Positions 1 through 10,560 of a stretch of DNA of 64,000 nucleotides are shown one piece after another; position 1 is the first letter of the stretch; each line of letters opens with the position of its first letter. Made by a program: the position numbers and the translations under genes. The notes below the pieces were generated by a model that was given only the letters and a program-made list of their open reading frames with translations, ran no database searches and was not told the origin of the DNA. The stretch is from Rhodoferax fermentans. GTDB lineage: Bacteria > Pseudomonadota > Gammaproteobacteria > Burkholderiales > Burkholderiaceae_C. The stretch is from the NCBI RefSeq assembly GCF_002017865.1, contig NZ_MTJN01000002.1:930001-994000 (forward strand), given 5' to 3'.

Positions 1-1220
1 CTCGCTGTCACCACATGAACGGCACAACCCAGCTTGACGGCTTGGCGCACACGCTGGGCGAACAAGGGATGGTCCTTGCGCAGATTGGAGCCAACCACCA
101 GAACACTCTGCAAGGTCGACAGATTGGCAATCGGCATCCCCAAAAACCGAACACCAGGCTGCCCGGTTTCGAACTGGGCATGACGGAGCCGGTAGTCAAT
201 GTTGTCGCTGCCCAAACCTCGCACCAAAGCGCCAGCGAGGTACAGCTCCTCAAGTGTGCTATGCGGGCTGACCAATGCACCGATGGCACCGGCGCCATGG
301 TCCGTCTTGATGCTCTTTAAACCGTGGGCCACATATTCCAGCGCGGTCTTCCAGTCAACCTCATGCCATTGACCGCCTTGTTTGATCATGGGGCTTGTCA
401 GCCGATCTGAACTGTTCAGTGCTTCGTAAGAAAAACGGTCACGGTCGGCAATCCAACATTCGTTGATCGCTTCATTTTCCAGAGGTACCACCCGCATGAC
501 CTTGTTGTTCTTGACCTGCACGATCAGATTGGTGCCAGTGGAGTCATGGGGGCTGATGGACTTGCGACGTGACAACTCCCAGGTCCGCGCGCTGTAACGG
601 AACGGTTTGCTGGTCAGAGCACCCACAGGGCAGATGTCGATCATGTTGCCCGACAACTCGGAATCAATCGTCTTGCCACCAAAAGTTTCAATTTCGGCGT
701 GTTCACCACGGTGCGACATGCCCAACTCCATGGCGCCGGCAATCTCCTGCCCAAAGCGCACACAACGGGTGCAATGGATGCAGCGCGCCATTTCCTGCAT
801 GGAGATCAAAGGGCCCACGTCCTTGACCGGGACGACCCGCTTTTCTTCTTCGTAACGCGAGGCGGTGCCGCCATAACCCACCGCCAAGTCTTGCAACTGG
901 CATTCACCGCCTTGGTCACAAATGGGGCAATCCAGAGGATGGTTGATCAGCAAAAACTCCATCACCGACTGCTGGGCCTTGATCGCCTTGTCGGATTTGG
1001 TACGCACCACCATGCCTTGTGTCACCGAGGTGGCACAAGCCGGCATGGGTTTGGGCATTTTTTCGATGTCGACCAGACACATGCGGCAACTCGCCGCGAT
1101 GCTGAGCTTTTTGTGGTAACAGAAATGCGGGATGTAGGTCCCCACCTTGTCAGCGGCGTGCATCACCGTGCTGCCCTGCTCAATCGCTACTTTTTGACCG
1201 TCGAGTTCAATTTCAATCAT
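1..1220 (-). CDS. nuoG: NADH-quinone oxidoreductase subunit G (partial, 3' end beyond left edge)
   Basis: Large peripheral-arm subunit of respiratory complex I. It carries iron-sulfur clusters that pass electrons from NADH towards quinone. About 406 residues are visible from the start MIEIELDGQKV. The N-terminal 2Fe-2S ferredoxin domain shows the cysteine pattern C-YHKKLSIAAS-C-RM-C. It is followed by CPICDQGGEC and RCIHCTRC, the cysteine sets of the next clusters, and then the beginning of the molybdopterin-oxidoreductase-like domain. The reading frame runs off position 1, so the C-terminus is missing only because of the window edge. It starts 11 bases after the nuoF stop in the same operon, and nuoH-N would be expected further left. 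Confidence 0.96.
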   Translation of the reverse strand, partial: MIEIELDGQKVAIEQGSTVMHAADKVGTYIPHFCYHKKLSIAASCRMCLVDIEKMPKPMPACATSVTQGMVVRTKSDKAIKAQQSVMEFLLINHPLDCPICDQGGECQLQDLAVGYGGTASRYEEEKRVVPVKDVGPLISMQEMARCIHCTRCVRFGQEIAGAMELGMSHRGEHAEIETFGGKTIDSELSGNMIDICPVGALTSKPFRYSARTWELSRRKSISPHDSTGTNLIVQVKNNKVMRVVPLENEAINECWIADRDRFSYEALNSSDRLTSPMIKQGGQWHEVDWKTALEYVAHGLKSIKTDHGAGAIGALVSPHSTLEELYLAGALVRGLGSDNIDYRLRHAQFETGQPGVRFLGMPIANLSTLQSVLVVGSNLRKDHPLFAQRVRQAVKLGCAVHVVTA

Positions 1221-1231
1221 CTGGTGCTCAC

Positions 1232-2584
1232 TCAAACGTATGCGGGAACCATGCAGGTTTTGTGTGCAATGTGGTATTCAAATTCAGGCATGTAATGCTT
1301 GAGCATGGCCCGCACCGGCATGGCTGCAGCGTCGCCCAGTGCACAAATCGTGCGCCCTTGAATGTCTTCCGCCACAGAGTTCAACAGAGCCAGATCCGCT
1401 TCGCGACCTAAGCCATTTTCAATGCGGTCCACCACGCGTGACATCCAGCCCGTGCCTTCCCGGCAAGGTGTGCACTGTCCACAGGACTCGTGCATGTAGA
1501 AGTAACTGAGTCGCTGCAAACTCTTGACCATGCAGCGCGAGTCGTCCATGACGATGACCGCACCCGAGCCCAGCATCGACCCCGCCTTGGCGATGGCGTC
1601 GTAGTCCATGGTGCAGTCCATCATGATGTGGGCTGGCAACACAGGTGACGACGACCCGCCAGGAATCACCGCCTTGAGCTTGCGACCGGAACGCACACCA
1701 CCAGCAAGTTCGAGCAAAGCGGCAAACGACGTGCCCATGGGCACTTCATAGTTGCCTGGCAACTCCACGTCACCACTCACCGAAAATATCTTGGTACCAC
1801 CATTGTTGGGCTTGCCCGATTCCAAATAGGCCTTGCCACCATTGCGAATGATCCAAGGCACAGCACCAAAAGTTTCGGTGTTATTGATGGTCGTTGGCTT
1901 GCCGTACAAACCGAAACTGGCAGGGAACGGCGGCTTGAAGCGCGGCTGGCCTTTTTTGCCCTCCAGCGACTCCAGCAAACCGGTCTCTTCACCACAGATG
2001 TAAGCCCCGAATCCATGGGCCGCATGCAGCTGAAAACTGAAGCTGGTGCCAAGAATGTTGTTGCCCAACAGCCCGGCAGCACGGGCTTCTTCCAACGCCT
2101 CTTCAAAGCGCCGGTAGGTGTGAAAAATCTCGCCGTGAATGTAGTTGTAACCCACGGAAATGCCCATGGCATAGGCGGCAATGATCATACCTTCAATCAC
2201 AACATGTGGATTGAATTCCATGATGTCGCGGTCTTTGCAAGTACCGGGCTCACCCTCATCCGAGTTGCACACCAAGTACTTTTGCCCCGGGAATTGCCTC
2301 GGCATGAAACTCCACTTCAGTCCGGTCGGGAAACCGGCGCCGCCACGACCACGCAGACCCGATTCCTTCACCGTGGCAATCACCTGATCCTGCGTCAAAC
2401 CAGGTCCACCGTCCAACCCCAGCACCTGACGCAAGGCCTTGTAACCACCACGCGCTTCGTAGTCTTTCAGGCGCCAGTTGGAGCCATTCAGATTGGCCAG
2501 GATTTGTGGGTTGATATGCCGATTATGAAAACAGGTCTGCACACCGCTGGACTGGAACTGCGCCAGAAAGCTGTCAACACTCAT
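1232..2584 (-). CDS. nuoF: NADH-quinone oxidoreductase subunit F, NADH-binding
   Basis: The 51-kDa-type flavoprotein subunit that binds NADH and FMN and holds the N3 4Fe-4S cluster. The product is 450 aa. The nucleotide/FMN-binding motif [13 protein letters not shown] lies near residues 80-95, and a second glycine-rich stretch, [13 protein letters not shown], follows at about 200. The cluster motif [10 protein letters not shown] lies near residue 375, with the fourth cysteine in TICALGD. I chose the start MSVDSFLAQ at 2584 because it gives an ATGA overlap with the nuoE stop. A longer in-frame extension to 2707 would run over nuoE and has no family support. Confidence 0.96.
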   Translation of the reverse strand: MSVDSFLAQFQSSGVQTCFHNRHINPQILANLNGSNWRLKDYEARGGYKALRQVLGLDGGPGLTQDQVIATVKESGLRGRGGAGFPTGLKWSFMPRQFPGQKYLVCNSDEGEPGTCKDRDIMEFNPHVVIEGMIIAAYAMGISVGYNYIHGEIFHTYRRFEEALEEARAAGLLGNNILGTSFSFQLHAAHGFGAYICGEETGLLESLEGKKGQPRFKPPFPASFGLYGKPTTINNTETFGAVPWIIRNGGKAYLESGKPNNGGTKIFSVSGDVELPGNYEVPMGTSFAALLELAGGVRSGRKLKAVIPGGSSSPVLPAHIMMDCTMDYDAIAKAGSMLGSGAVIVMDDSRCMVKSLQRLSYFYMHESCGQCTPCREGTGWMSRVVDRIENGLGREADLALLNSVAEDIQGRTICALGDAAAMPVRAMLKHYMPEFEYHIAHKTCMVPAYV

Positions 2585-3072
2585 GACTTCACCTCCATCG
2601 AACGCAGGCCGTCCACCAACTGATCCAGCTTGTCGTCGGTCATGAAGCTGCACATATTGGTATCGTTGACCAGCATCACCGGCGCATCGGCACAGGCACC
2701 AAGACACTCACATTCTTGTAGCGTGAACAGCCCATCTGGCGTGGTCTGATTGGCATCAATGCCAAGTTTTTCTTTCAAGTGGGTCAACGCATGGGCACCG
2801 CTGCGCAACTGGCAAGGCAGGTTGGTGCAAACATTGAGTTTGTACTTTCCCACTGCCTTCTGGTTGTACATGTTGTAGAAACTGGTGACTTCATGCACAG
2901 CCATGGGCGCCATACCCAGGTAGTCAGCCACAAAGCGCTCACTCTCCGGACTGACAAAACCCTGTTCCTGCTGAACAATCTGCAGGCAGGCCATGACAGC
3001 CGACTGACGTTGCTCGAACGGATATTTGGCAACCTCTTTGGCAAAGGCTGCGAGAGACTTTTCTGAAATCAT
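2581..3072 (-). CDS. nuoE: NADH-quinone oxidoreductase subunit E
   Basis: The 24-kDa-type thioredoxin-fold subunit, which carries the N1a 2Fe-2S cluster and pairs with NuoF. The product is 163 aa, normal for the family. Cluster cysteines appear as CTNLPCQLR and, about 35 residues later, [11 protein letters not shown]. Both ends are coupled translationally: the start overlaps the nuoD stop as ATGA, and the stop overlaps the nuoF start as ATGA. Confidence 0.96.
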   Translation of the reverse strand: MISEKSLAAFAKEVAKYPFEQRQSAVMACLQIVQQEQGFVSPESERFVADYLGMAPMAVHEVTSFYNMYNQKAVGKYKLNVCTNLPCQLRSGAHALTHLKEKLGIDANQTTPDGLFTLQECECLGACADAPVMLVNDTNMCSFMTDDKLDQLVDGLRSMEVKS

Positions 3073-4322
3073 CGGTCAACTTCCCCAAACACAATGTCCA
3101 TGGTGCCGATGATCGCCACCGCGTCAGCAATCATGTGGCCTTTGCCCATCTCGTTGAGAGCAGCCAGATGCACAAAGGCAGGTGGTCGAATTTTCATGCG
3201 GTACGGCTTGTTGGCGCCATCACTGACCATGTAGATACCGAATTCCCCTTTGGGATGTTCAATGGCTGAGTAAGCCTCCCCTTCCGGAACTGCAAAACCT
3301 TCTGTGAACAGCTTGAAGTGGTGGATCAGATCTTCCATGTTGGTTTTCATGGCTTCCCGATCTGGCGGCGCAATCTTGTGGTTGTCCGTGATCACCGGAC
3401 CCGGGTTGGCTCGCAACCAGTCCACACATTGTTTGATGATGTGATTGGACTGTTTCATTTCCTCCATACGCACCAGATAGCGGTCGTAGGTATCCCCAGT
3501 TTTGCCTACTGGAATGTCGAAGTCGAGACGGTCATAAACCTCGTATGGCTGCTGTTTGCGCAGATCCCAGGCAATGCCGGAGCCACGCAACATCGGTCCA
3601 GTAAACCCAAGGTTCAACGCCCGCTCTGGCGTTACCACACCAATACCCACTGTGCGCTGCTTCCAGATCCGGTTTTCCGTCAGAAGTGTGTGGTACTCAC
3701 CCAGATAAGTCGGGAAACGCTGGGTAAAGTCGTCGATGAAATCCAGCAGACTGCCACCACGATTGCGATTCAAAGCCTGTGTGGATTTGGCACTGCGAAC
3801 CTTGTTGGGTGCATGTTGCGGCATCGTATCGGGCAAATCGCGGTAAACGCCGCCTGGACGGAAGTACGCGGCATGCATACGTGCGCCACTGACCGCCTCA
3901 TACGCATCCAGCAAGTCTTCCCGTTCGCGGAAGGCATACAGCATGACCGTCATGGCGCCACAGTCAATCGCGTGCGCACCCACCCACAACAGGTGATTGA
4001 GCAGGCGGGTGATTTCGGCAAACATCACCCGGATGTACTGTGCGCGAAGAGGGACTTCCAGACCTAGCATCTTTTCGATCACAAGGCAATACGCCTGCTC
4101 GTTGCACATCATGGACATGTAGTCCAGACGATCCATGTAGGGCAAAGTCTGCAGGTAGGTCTTGTTTTCTGCCAGTTTTTCGGTGGCGCGGTGCAACAGG
4201 CCGATGTGCGGGTCAGCACGCTGTATCACCTCACCATCGAGCTCCAGAACCAAGCGCAACACACCGTGCGCTGCCGGGTGCTGCGGGCCAAAATTCAGGG
4301 TGTAGTTTTTAATGTCCGCCAT
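3069..4322 (-). CDS. nuoD: NADH-quinone oxidoreductase subunit D
   Basis: The 49-kDa-type subunit that helps form the quinone-binding pocket of complex I. The product is 417 aa, starting [20 protein letters not shown]. The HPAAHG motif near residue 18 is the conserved quinone-site loop, and the protein also contains [11 protein letters not shown] and the PGGVYRDLP segment. NuoC and NuoD are separate genes here, not fused as in E. coli, which is usual for betaproteobacteria. It lies three bases after the nuoC stop. Confidence 0.97.
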   Translation of the reverse strand: MADIKNYTLNFGPQHPAAHGVLRLVLELDGEVIQRADPHIGLLHRATEKLAENKTYLQTLPYMDRLDYMSMMCNEQAYCLVIEKMLGLEVPLRAQYIRVMFAEITRLLNHLLWVGAHAIDCGAMTVMLYAFREREDLLDAYEAVSGARMHAAYFRPGGVYRDLPDTMPQHAPNKVRSAKSTQALNRNRGGSLLDFIDDFTQRFPTYLGEYHTLLTENRIWKQRTVGIGVVTPERALNLGFTGPMLRGSGIAWDLRKQQPYEVYDRLDFDIPVGKTGDTYDRYLVRMEEMKQSNHIIKQCVDWLRANPGPVITDNHKIAPPDREAMKTNMEDLIHHFKLFTEGFAVPEGEAYSAIEHPKGEFGIYMVSDGANKPYRMKIRPPAFVHLAALNEMGKGHMIADAVAIIGTMDIVFGEVDR

Positions 4323-4325
4323 AAC

Positions 4326-4943
4326 TTACTGCGCCTGCGGCAGGCCTCCATAGTTCTCTTCACGGATGATGCGGGGCGTGATCTCACGCGGCTCAATCGT
4401 GACAGGCTGATACACCACGCGCCGTTGCTCGGCGTCATAACGCATCTCAACATGCCCGGACAAGGGAAAGTCTTTGCGAAATGGATGACCAATAAATCCG
4501 TAATCCGTGAGGATCCGGCGCAAATCGTCATGCCCCTCAAAAACGATGCCATAGAGGTCAAAGGCTTCGCGCTCGAACCAGTTGGCCGCACTCCAGATAT
4601 CGCAAACTGAACGAATCACTGGCGCATCATCGTCGGTAGCAAAAACCTTGAGACGAATGCGCTGATTCAGACTCACCGACAACAGGTGCAGCACCACACA
4701 AAAACGCTGCCCAAGCTGCGGTTCATCCTTGTAGGTTGAATAGTCCACACCACACAAGTCAATCAACTGCTCAAATTGGCAGGCCGGATGATCTCGCAAG
4801 ATACCAGCCACCTGGTGGTAGTCAGCCGCCTTCACCACCAAAGTCAACTCACCCCATTTCACAGCACTGCTCTGCACAAACTCGCCCAAAGCCACATTGA
4901 CCTGGGCCTGGAGCGTATGAGGATTTACCGCGTATACCGTCAT
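4326..4943 (-). CDS. nuoC: NADH-quinone oxidoreductase subunit C
   Basis: The 30-kDa-type connecting subunit of the peripheral arm. The product is 205 aa with the start [12 protein letters not shown]. The family signature [19 protein letters not shown] is visible around residues 125-145, followed by [21 protein letters not shown]. The start at 4943 was chosen over an in-frame extension to 5123 because that extension would overlap nuoB deeply. Ten bases separate it from the nuoB stop. Confidence 0.95.
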   Translation of the reverse strand: MTVYAVNPHTLQAQVNVALGEFVQSSAVKWGELTLVVKAADYHQVAGILRDHPACQFEQLIDLCGVDYSTYKDEPQLGQRFCVVLHLLSVSLNQRIRLKVFATDDDAPVIRSVCDIWSAANWFEREAFDLYGIVFEGHDDLRRILTDYGFIGHPFRKDFPLSGHVEMRYDAEQRRVVYQPVTIEPREITPRIIREENYGGLPQAQ

Positions 4944-4953
4944 GACATTCCTT

Positions 4954-5433
4954 TTAAGTACGCGCAATGGTTTGCGTGCGACGGATTTTGTTCTGCAACT
5001 GAATGATGCCGTACACCAGCGCCTCGGCGGTGGGCGGACAACCCGGCACATAAATATCAACCGGCACAATGCGGTCGCAGCCACGCACCACAGAATAGCT
5101 GTAGTGGTAATAACCACCCCCATTGGCGCACGACCCCATGCTGATCACCCAGCGCGGCTCAGCCATCTGGTCATACACCTTGCGAAAGGCTGGCGCCATC
5201 TTGTTGGTCAAGGTGCCCGCCACAATGATCAGATCAGACTGACGTGGACTGGGTCGAAACACCTCGGCACCAAACCGGCTGATGTCATAACGGGCCGCAG
5301 CCGCATGCATCATTTCAACCGCACAACAGGCCAAGCCAAAGGTCATCGGCCAGACCGACCCCGTCTTGGCCCAGTTCACGACGCTGTCATACGTCGTCGT
5401 GACAAACCCTTCTTTGAGAACACCTTCAATCAT
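4954..5433 (-). CDS. nuoB: NADH-quinone oxidoreductase subunit B
   Basis: The PSST-type subunit that holds cluster N2, the last iron-sulfur cluster before quinone. The product is 159 aa from [16 protein letters not shown]. The adjacent-cysteine motif [10 protein letters not shown] and the later [15 protein letters not shown] and [11 protein letters not shown] provide the four cluster ligands. An upstream in-frame start at 5484 would overlap nuoA and is rejected. The gap to the nuoA stop is four bases. Confidence 0.96.
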   Translation of the reverse strand: MIEGVLKEGFVTTTYDSVVNWAKTGSVWPMTFGLACCAVEMMHAAAARYDISRFGAEVFRPSPRQSDLIIVAGTLTNKMAPAFRKVYDQMAEPRWVISMGSCANGGGYYHYSYSVVRGCDRIVPVDIYVPGCPPTAEALVYGIIQLQNKIRRTQTIART

Positions 5434-5437
5434 TGAC

Positions 5438-5800
5438 TTACTCCCAATCCAGGGCGCCTTTAAGCCACATGTACACAAAGCCAATCGTCAGAATGGTCAC
5501 AATTTCCAAACCAACCATGAAACCGTAAAGACCCAGCTCTCTGAGCGTGACAGCCCACGGAAACAGCAGCGCCGTTTCCAGATCGAACAGGATAAAAAGA
5601 ATGGCAATCAGGTAATAGCGGACATCAAAGGTCATTCGGGCGTCGCCGAATGCCTCAAAGCCACATTCATAAGGGGAGTTTTTGGCAGCGTCGGGGCGAT
5701 TGGGGCCCAACACGTAACCGATCACCTGGGGAAGTACCCCGATGGCGATACCCACCAGGATAAACAAGAGTACCGGCAGGTACTGACCGAGGTTCATCAT
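5438..5800 (-). CDS. nuoA: NADH-quinone oxidoreductase subunit A
   Basis: Small membrane subunit of complex I, about 120 aa with three hydrophobic segments. It contains the conserved [25 protein letters not shown] loop between the first two helices. Two adjacent ATG codons (5800 and 5797) are possible starts, giving MMNLGQ or MNLGQ. It is the first gene of the nuo operon, and the tRNA-Leu gene lies directly upstream. Confidence 0.96.
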   Translation of the reverse strand: MMNLGQYLPVLLFILVGIAIGVLPQVIGYVLGPNRPDAAKNSPYECGFEAFGDARMTFDVRYYLIAILFILFDLETALLFPWAVTLRELGLYGFMVGLEIVTILTIGFVYMWLKGALDWE

Positions 5801-5855
5801 AAGGATTTGTCTGCTTGTATCTCAGGCACATTTGCATGCGCCCGAGTTGTTTATC

Positions 5856-5940
5856 TGGTGCCGTCGGCGAGACTCGAACTCGCACAGCTGTCGCCACTAC
5901 CACCTCAAGATAGCGTGTCTACCAATTCCACCACGACGGC
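5856..5940 (-). tRNA. tRNA-Leu (anticodon GAG)
   Basis: An 85-nt gene with the CCA end encoded. The acceptor arms GCCGTCG and CGACGGC pair fully. The D-arm contains GGAATTGGTAGAC as in bacterial leucine tRNAs. The anticodon stem CTATC/GGTAG closes the loop TTGAGGT, giving anticodon GAG. A long variable arm is present, and the T-loop is GTTCGAGTC. The position between secG and nuoA matches the arrangement common in betaproteobacteria. Confidence 0.96.
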
Positions 5941-5949
5941 AATTTAGAT

Positions 5950-5992
5950 CTTCTAAAGACACAAACCTTGATGTTTGTTAAGTCTGTAGAAG
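5950..5992. other. Long hairpin between secG and tRNA-Leu
   Basis: CTTCTA/TAGAAG, AGAC/GTCT and ACAAAC/GTTTGT pair in register around the loop CTTGAT, with one mismatch and one small bulge, so about 16 base pairs form. It sits just before the 5' end of the tRNA in the transcription direction. It could be an RNA processing site or part of the leader before the tRNA. It lacks the T-run of an intrinsic terminator on either strand. The function is inference. Confidence 0.45.
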
Positions 5993-6054
5993 CAAGCGGG
6001 AGTTTACCCTGAAATCCTTGTTCTCCTAGGGTGAGAGTATATTTCGAAAGTCAA

Positions 6055-6408
6055 TTACTTCGACGGAATTTGTGCTGCACCAGATGCAGGAACTGCAGGA
6101 ATTGCAGCTACAGGTGCGGGCGCAACCAGGGCTGCGTTTTCAAGAACACTGCCAGAGCTCGCAGCCGGACGAGCCGACCCGAAATACGCCAGACCCAGGG
6201 TGCTGACAAAAAACACCGTGGCCAGCACGGCGGTGGTGCGCGACAGGAAATTGGCGCTGCCACTGGCCCCAAACAAGCTGCCTGAGCCACCACTGCCAAA
6301 TGCTGCCCCCATGTCAGCGCCCTTGCCGTGCTGCACCAGAATCAAGCCCACCATCACCACCGCAGACAGCATCTGCACTGCCAGCAAAATCGTCAACAAA
6401 ACATTCAT
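6055..6408 (-). CDS. secG: Preprotein translocase subunit SecG
   Basis: Small inner-membrane subunit of the SecYEG translocon that assists protein export. The product is 117 aa. It has two hydrophobic segments: residues 1-23, and residues 56-75 after the conserved loop [19 protein letters not shown]. The C-terminus is an alanine/proline-rich extension. The gene follows tpiA at short distance, as in many proteobacteria. Confidence 0.94.
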   Translation of the reverse strand: MNVLLTILLAVQMLSAVVMVGLILVQHGKGADMGAAFGSGGSGSLFGASGSANFLSRTTAVLATVFFVSTLGLAYFGSARPAASSGSVLENAALVAPAPVAAIPAVPASGAAQIPSK

Positions 6409-6426
6409 ACCTTACTCCTCATTCAA

Positions 6427-6457
6427 TAGCTACCAGCGCTTGTTTATCAAGCGGCTG
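6427..6457. repeat. Palindromic repeat, AGCGCTTG-arm form, overlapping the tpiA stop
   Basis: TAGCTACC is followed by AGCGCTTG, a short loop and CAAGCGGCT. This is the imperfect GCTTG-arm version of the dispersed repeat family of the window, with the same TAGCTA flank. The right arm contains the TGA stop of tpiA (6447-6449), so the last codons of tpiA read through the repeat. Confidence 0.6.
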
Positions 6458-7187
6458 CAGCAATAATCGTTAAAAAATCCGGGGCTTTGAGGGCGGCGCC
6501 GCCAATCAGGCCACCGTCAATATCGGGTTGGGCCAGCAGCGAGGCTGCGTTGGCCGCATTCATGCTGCCACCGTACAGCAGCTTGATGCGGTCGGCATGC
6601 TCGGAAGCGGCCTTCAACTGGGCACGCAACACCGCGTGCACTTGCTGCGCCTGCTCCGGCGTTGCCGTCTTGCCGGTGCCAATGGCCCAGACCGGCTCGT
6701 ACGCCACCACCACCTCGCTGATGCAATGTCCGTTTGTTTGGATCACTGCGGCCAGCTGACGCTTGACCACCTCGTCCGTGAGGCCTGCTTCACGCTCGGC
6801 CAGCGTCTCACCCACACACACAATCGGCGTGATGCCACTGCTCAGGGCGCGCTGCGCCTTGGTGGCAACCACAGCATCAGTCTCGCCATGGTACTGGCGG
6901 CGCTCGGAGTGGCCCACGATGGCGTAACGCACTCCAAACTCCTTGAGCATGGCCGCCGAGGTTTCACCGGTGTAGGCACCTGCTTCATGCGCCGAAATGT
7001 CTTGCGATGCGAGATCGATCTTGGTGCCCGCCAGCAAGGCCTGGCACTGCCCCAGATACACCGCAGGCACACCCACGGCGACCTCGCAGCTGGCTTGACC
7101 CAGGCCGGCGAGGATGTCTTTGAGCAGCTTGTCATTGGCAGCCAGGCTGCCGTTCATCTTCCAGTTACCTGCAATCAGCTTTTTCAT
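6447..7187 (-). CDS. tpiA: Triose-phosphate isomerase
   Basis: Interconverts dihydroxyacetone phosphate and glyceraldehyde 3-phosphate in glycolysis and gluconeogenesis. The product is 246 aa starting [13 protein letters not shown], with the catalytic lysine in GNWKMNG. The catalytic histidine is in VGHSERR, and the catalytic glutamate and loop 6 are in [15 protein letters not shown]. Its 5' end overlaps the last 23 bases of the upstream oxidoreductase gene, which suggests translational coupling. Its stop lies inside a palindromic repeat. Confidence 0.97.
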   Translation of the reverse strand: MKKLIAGNWKMNGSLAANDKLLKDILAGLGQASCEVAVGVPAVYLGQCQALLAGTKIDLASQDISAHEAGAYTGETSAAMLKEFGVRYAIVGHSERRQYHGETDAVVATKAQRALSSGITPIVCVGETLAEREAGLTDEVVKRQLAAVIQTNGHCISEVVVAYEPVWAIGTGKTATPEQAQQVHAVLRAQLKAASEHADRIKLLYGGSMNAANAASLLAQPDIDGGLIGGAALKAPDFLTIIAAAA

Positions 7188-8190
7188 GATGTTGTTCCCA
7201 AGTCAAAACAATTTTTCCAACGTGCTGGCTCGATTCCATCAAGGCATGCGCCGCCGCCACATCGGCCGCCGCCAACGACCGGTAGATCACCGGCTTGATC
7301 CGTCCGTCAGCCAGCGCTGGCCAGACGTTTTTCAGACAGGCTTTGGCAATGGCGGCTTTGAAAGCCACCGACCTGGGCCGCAAGGTCGAACCCGTGATGG
7401 TCAGACGCTTGCGCAAGACCAGGCCCGCGTTGAACTCGCTGCGGGTACCACCTTGTATCGAAATGATGACAAGGCGCCCATCGTCCTTGAGGCATTGAAC
7501 CTCTTTGGCCACATAAGCCCCGGCCACAATGTCCAGGATCACATCCACACCTTGACCCTCCTCGGTCAGGCGCAACACCTCGTCCTGGAAATCCTGTGTC
7601 TTGTAGTTGATGGCAGCGTCCGCCCCCAGGGCGATGCAAGCCTCACATTTTTCAGCGCTGCCCGCCGTCACAAACACCCGTGCACCGGCCAGTTTGGCCA
7701 GCTGGATGGCGGTGACACCAATGCCGCTGGAGCCCCCCTGGATCAGCACGGTTTCACCGGGCTGCAGGCGCGCACGCTCCATCAGGTTGCTCCAGACCGT
7801 GAAAAACGTCTCGGGCAGACTGGCCGCCTCGACATCACTCAAGCCCGCAGGCACCGGCAGACATTGGGCAATAGGCGCCACGCAGTACTCTGCATAACCG
7901 CCACCCGCCACCAGCGCACACACACGGTCACCCAGCTGGAATCCAGCCGCAGCCAACTCAAGCGGGTCGCCCGCTTCGATGGTGCCAGCCACTTCAAGCC
8001 CCAGAATGTCCGAAACTCCCGGCGGCACCGGGTAGTGTCCTTGGCGCTGCAACACATCGGGACGATTGACACCACTGGCTGCCACACGGATAAGCAATTC
8101 CCCCGCGCCCGCGACAGGCACAGGCCGCTCACCCAGATGCAAAACATCTGGGCCGCCGAAGCCAGTGATTTCAATCGTTTTCATGGTCAT
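7165..8190 (-). CDS. NAD(P)H-quinone oxidoreductase, zinc-less MDR family
   Basis: Quinone oxidoreductase/enoyl-reductase-like member of the medium-chain dehydrogenase superfamily, 341 aa. The N-terminal GroES-like domain includes [14 protein letters not shown]. It is followed by the nucleotide-binding motif [15 protein letters not shown] at about residues 150-165. No catalytic-zinc cysteine/histidine set is seen, as expected for the Qor/PIG3 group. The start at 8190 (MTMKTIE) is supported by AGAGG five bases upstream. That AGAGG is the flank of the adjacent palindromic repeat. MKTIE at 8184 is the alternative. Confidence 0.88.
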   Translation of the reverse strand: MTMKTIEITGFGGPDVLHLGERPVPVAGAGELLIRVAASGVNRPDVLQRQGHYPVPPGVSDILGLEVAGTIEAGDPLELAAAGFQLGDRVCALVAGGGYAEYCVAPIAQCLPVPAGLSDVEAASLPETFFTVWSNLMERARLQPGETVLIQGGSSGIGVTAIQLAKLAGARVFVTAGSAEKCEACIALGADAAINYKTQDFQDEVLRLTEEGQGVDVILDIVAGAYVAKEVQCLKDDGRLVIISIQGGTRSEFNAGLVLRKRLTITGSTLRPRSVAFKAAIAKACLKNVWPALADGRIKPVIYRSLAAADVAAAHALMESSQHVGKIVLTWEQHHEKADCR

Positions 8191-8233
8191 TTTGGCCTCT
8201 AGCCCTTATTCAATAAGGGCTAGCAGCTATCAA
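8191..8233. repeat. Palindromic repeat (best copy), between pnp and qor
   Basis: Perfect 12-bp arms, CTAGCCCTTATT and AATAAGGGCTAG, meet around one base (8199-8223). Read on the minus strand, the flanks are TTGATAGCTG before and AGAGGCCAAAA after. This is the most symmetric copy of the family. It abuts the qor start codon, and its AGAGG probably serves as the ribosome-binding site. Confidence 0.85.
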
Positions 8234-8244
8234 CTTGATAACTC

Positions 8245-10368
8245 TCAGGCCCGGTTGTCCGCGCCGGTTTGGGCAGGACGCTCCAACAAGGCTTTCATCG
8301 ACAGCTTGATGCGGCCTTTTTCGTCGGTTTCCATGACCTTGACCTTGACGATCTGGCCTTCTGCCAAATAGTCGGTGACCTTCTCGACACGTTCATGGGC
8401 GATCTGGCTGATGTGCAACAAGCCGTCCTTGCCAGGCAAGAGGTTGATCAATGCACCGAAGTCGAGGATCTTGACCACCGGGCCTTCGTAGACCTTGCCG
8501 ATTTCGACTTCGGCGGTGATCTGCTCGATGCGGCGTTTGGCTTCTTCAGCCTTGGCCGGATCTGCGGACGCAATGGTGATGGTGCCGTCTTCGTCGATGT
8601 TGATCTGGGTGCCGGTTTCTTCGGTCAGCGCACGGATCACCGCGCCGCCCTTGCCGATCACATCACGGATCTTCTCGGGGTTGATCTTCATCGTGAACAG
8701 GCGCGGTGCGAAGTTGGAGACTTCGGTCTTGGCCTCACCCATGGCTTCGACCATCTTGCCCAGGATGTGCATGCGTGCTTCTTTGGCTTGGGCCAAAGCG
8801 ACTTGCATGATTTCCTTGGTGATACCTTGGATCTTGATGTCCATCTGCAGCGCGGTGATGCCGTTGGTGGTACCGGCCACCTTGAAGTCCATATCGCCCA
8901 GGTGATCTTCGTCGCCCAGGATGTCGGTCAGCACCGCAAAACGGTTGTCGTCCTTGATCAGGCCCATGGCGATACCGGCCACATGCGCCTTCAACGGCAC
9001 ACCAGCGTCCATCAAGCTCAAGCAGCCGCCGCACACCGACGCCATCGAAGACGAGCCATTGGACTCGGTCACTTCAGACACGACACGCATGGTGTAGGGG
9101 AAGTCTTCCTTGTTGGGCAACACCGCAACGAGCGCACGTTTGGCCAGACGGCCGTGGCCGATTTCGCGGCGCTTGGGCGTACCAACACGACCGGTTTCGC
9201 CGGTGGCGAAGGGAGGCATGTTGTAGTGCAACATGAAACGGTCTTCGTAGTCACCAGCCAGCGAATCCACGCGCTGGGCATCACGCTCGGTACCGAGCGT
9301 GGTCACCACCAGCGCCTGGGTTTCACCACGGGTGAACAGGGCTGAGCCGTGGGTACGGGGCAACACGCCGTTGCGGATTTCGATGGCACGCACGGTGCGG
9401 GTGTCACGGCCGTCGATACGGGGTTCGCCAGCCAGAATTTGGCCACGCACGATCTTGGCTTCGATCTCAAACAGCAGGCCTTCGATGGCCACGCTATCAA
9501 ACGCCACGCCTTCTTCCTTCAATGCAGCCATGACTTCAGCATAGGCAGCACGGCAGGCTTGGGTGCGGGCTTGTTTGTTGCGGATCTGGTAAGCGGCGAC
9601 CAGCTTGTCTTTGGCCAGGCCGTCGATCTTGGCGATCAGCGCTTCGTCCTTGGCGGCAGGTTTCCAGTCCCACACCGGTTTGCCAGCGTCACGCACGAGT
9701 TCGTGGATCGCATTGATGGCAATCGCACCCTGGGTGTGACCAAACACCACCGCACCGAGCATGATGTCTTCGGACAGCTGGTCGGCTTCGGACTCCACCA
9801 TCAGCACGGCCGATTCGGTACCAGCCACCACCAGGTCCATCTGGCTGTTCTTGCGCTGGGTTTGGCCCGGGTTGAGCACGTACTCACCATTGATGTAACC
9901 GACGCGGGCGGCGCCAATCGGTCCGCTGAACGGCACGCCGCTGATGGACAGCGCAGCGCTGACGGCAATCATGGCGGCGATGTCGGCATCCACTTCGGGG
10001 TTGAGCGACAGGGTGTGCACCACCACATGCACTTCGTTGAAGAAACCTTCGGGGAACAGCGGGCGAATCGGACGGTCGATCAGGCGACTGGTCAGGGTTT
10101 CGTATTCGCTGGGGCGGCCTTCACGCTTGAAGAAGCTGCCGGGAATGCGGCCTGCGGCGTAGGACTTTTCGAGGTAATCCACGGTCAAGGGGAAAAAGTC
10201 CTGGCCAGCCTTGCCTTCAGACTTGGCCACCACGGTGGCCAGCACCACGGTGCCGTCCATGTCGAGCATCACTGCACCGCTGGACTGACGGGCGATTTCG
10301 CCGGTTTCCATGGTGACCGTGTGTTGACCCCATTGGAAAGTCTTGCTAACTTTTTTGAACATCGTCAT
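8245..10368 (-). CDS. pnp: Polyribonucleotide nucleotidyltransferase (PNPase)
   Basis: 3'-5' phosphorolytic exoribonuclease of mRNA decay and the degradosome, 707 aa. The two RNase PH-like domains are joined by the alpha-helical linker. A KH domain lies near residue 555 ([18 protein letters not shown]) and an S1 domain near residue 625 ([18 protein letters not shown]). The second PH core keeps [10 protein letters not shown] and [11 protein letters not shown]. The start MTMFKKV at 10368 has AGGAG seven bases upstream. It follows rpsO, and the leader between them carries two hairpins. Confidence 0.97.
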   Translation of the reverse strand: MTMFKKVSKTFQWGQHTVTMETGEIARQSSGAVMLDMDGTVVLATVVAKSEGKAGQDFFPLTVDYLEKSYAAGRIPGSFFKREGRPSEYETLTSRLIDRPIRPLFPEGFFNEVHVVVHTLSLNPEVDADIAAMIAVSAALSISGVPFSGPIGAARVGYINGEYVLNPGQTQRKNSQMDLVVAGTESAVLMVESEADQLSEDIMLGAVVFGHTQGAIAINAIHELVRDAGKPVWDWKPAAKDEALIAKIDGLAKDKLVAAYQIRNKQARTQACRAAYAEVMAALKEEGVAFDSVAIEGLLFEIEAKIVRGQILAGEPRIDGRDTRTVRAIEIRNGVLPRTHGSALFTRGETQALVVTTLGTERDAQRVDSLAGDYEDRFMLHYNMPPFATGETGRVGTPKRREIGHGRLAKRALVAVLPNKEDFPYTMRVVSEVTESNGSSSMASVCGGCLSLMDAGVPLKAHVAGIAMGLIKDDNRFAVLTDILGDEDHLGDMDFKVAGTTNGITALQMDIKIQGITKEIMQVALAQAKEARMHILGKMVEAMGEAKTEVSNFAPRLFTMKINPEKIRDVIGKGGAVIRALTEETGTQINIDEDGTITIASADPAKAEEAKRRIEQITAEVEIGKVYEGPVVKILDFGALINLLPGKDGLLHISQIAHERVEKVTDYLAEGQIVKVKVMETDEKGRIKLSMKALLERPAQTGADNRA

Positions 10369-10443
10369 TTGTTATCTCCTGAGTATTTGGGGGATGCAGG
10401 CCACCCCGCCATAGCCCGGAAACTGCCACACAGAACACGATGC

Positions 10444-10489
10444 CATTCCAGAACCCCACCCCGATACAAGATGACCGGGCTTTGGAATG
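10444..10489 (-). promoter_or_regulatory. Leader hairpin upstream of pnp (candidate RNase III/PNPase autoregulation site)
   Basis: CATTCCA/TGGAATG plus CCC/GGG pair across a symmetric 3x3 internal loop, with about 20 bases at the top. It lies some 75 bases before the pnp start. In E. coli, pnp is autoregulated through an RNase III-cut hairpin at a similar place. Assignment of that role here is inference. Confidence 0.4.
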
Positions 10490-10525
10490 ACACAGCTTCG
10501 CTCGTGTATTTGCCGTCTCCGAAGT

Positions 10526-10560
10526 AAAAAACGCCTGAGCTAGTGACCTAACTCAGGCGC
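10526..10560 (-). terminator. Intrinsic terminator after rpsO
   Basis: On the minus strand an 8-bp stem, CGCCTGAG/CTCAGGCG, with a 12-base loop is followed by a run of T. It sits 21 bases after the rpsO stop, so it ends or attenuates the rpsO message before pnp, as in the E. coli rpsO-pnp operon. Confidence 0.8.
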
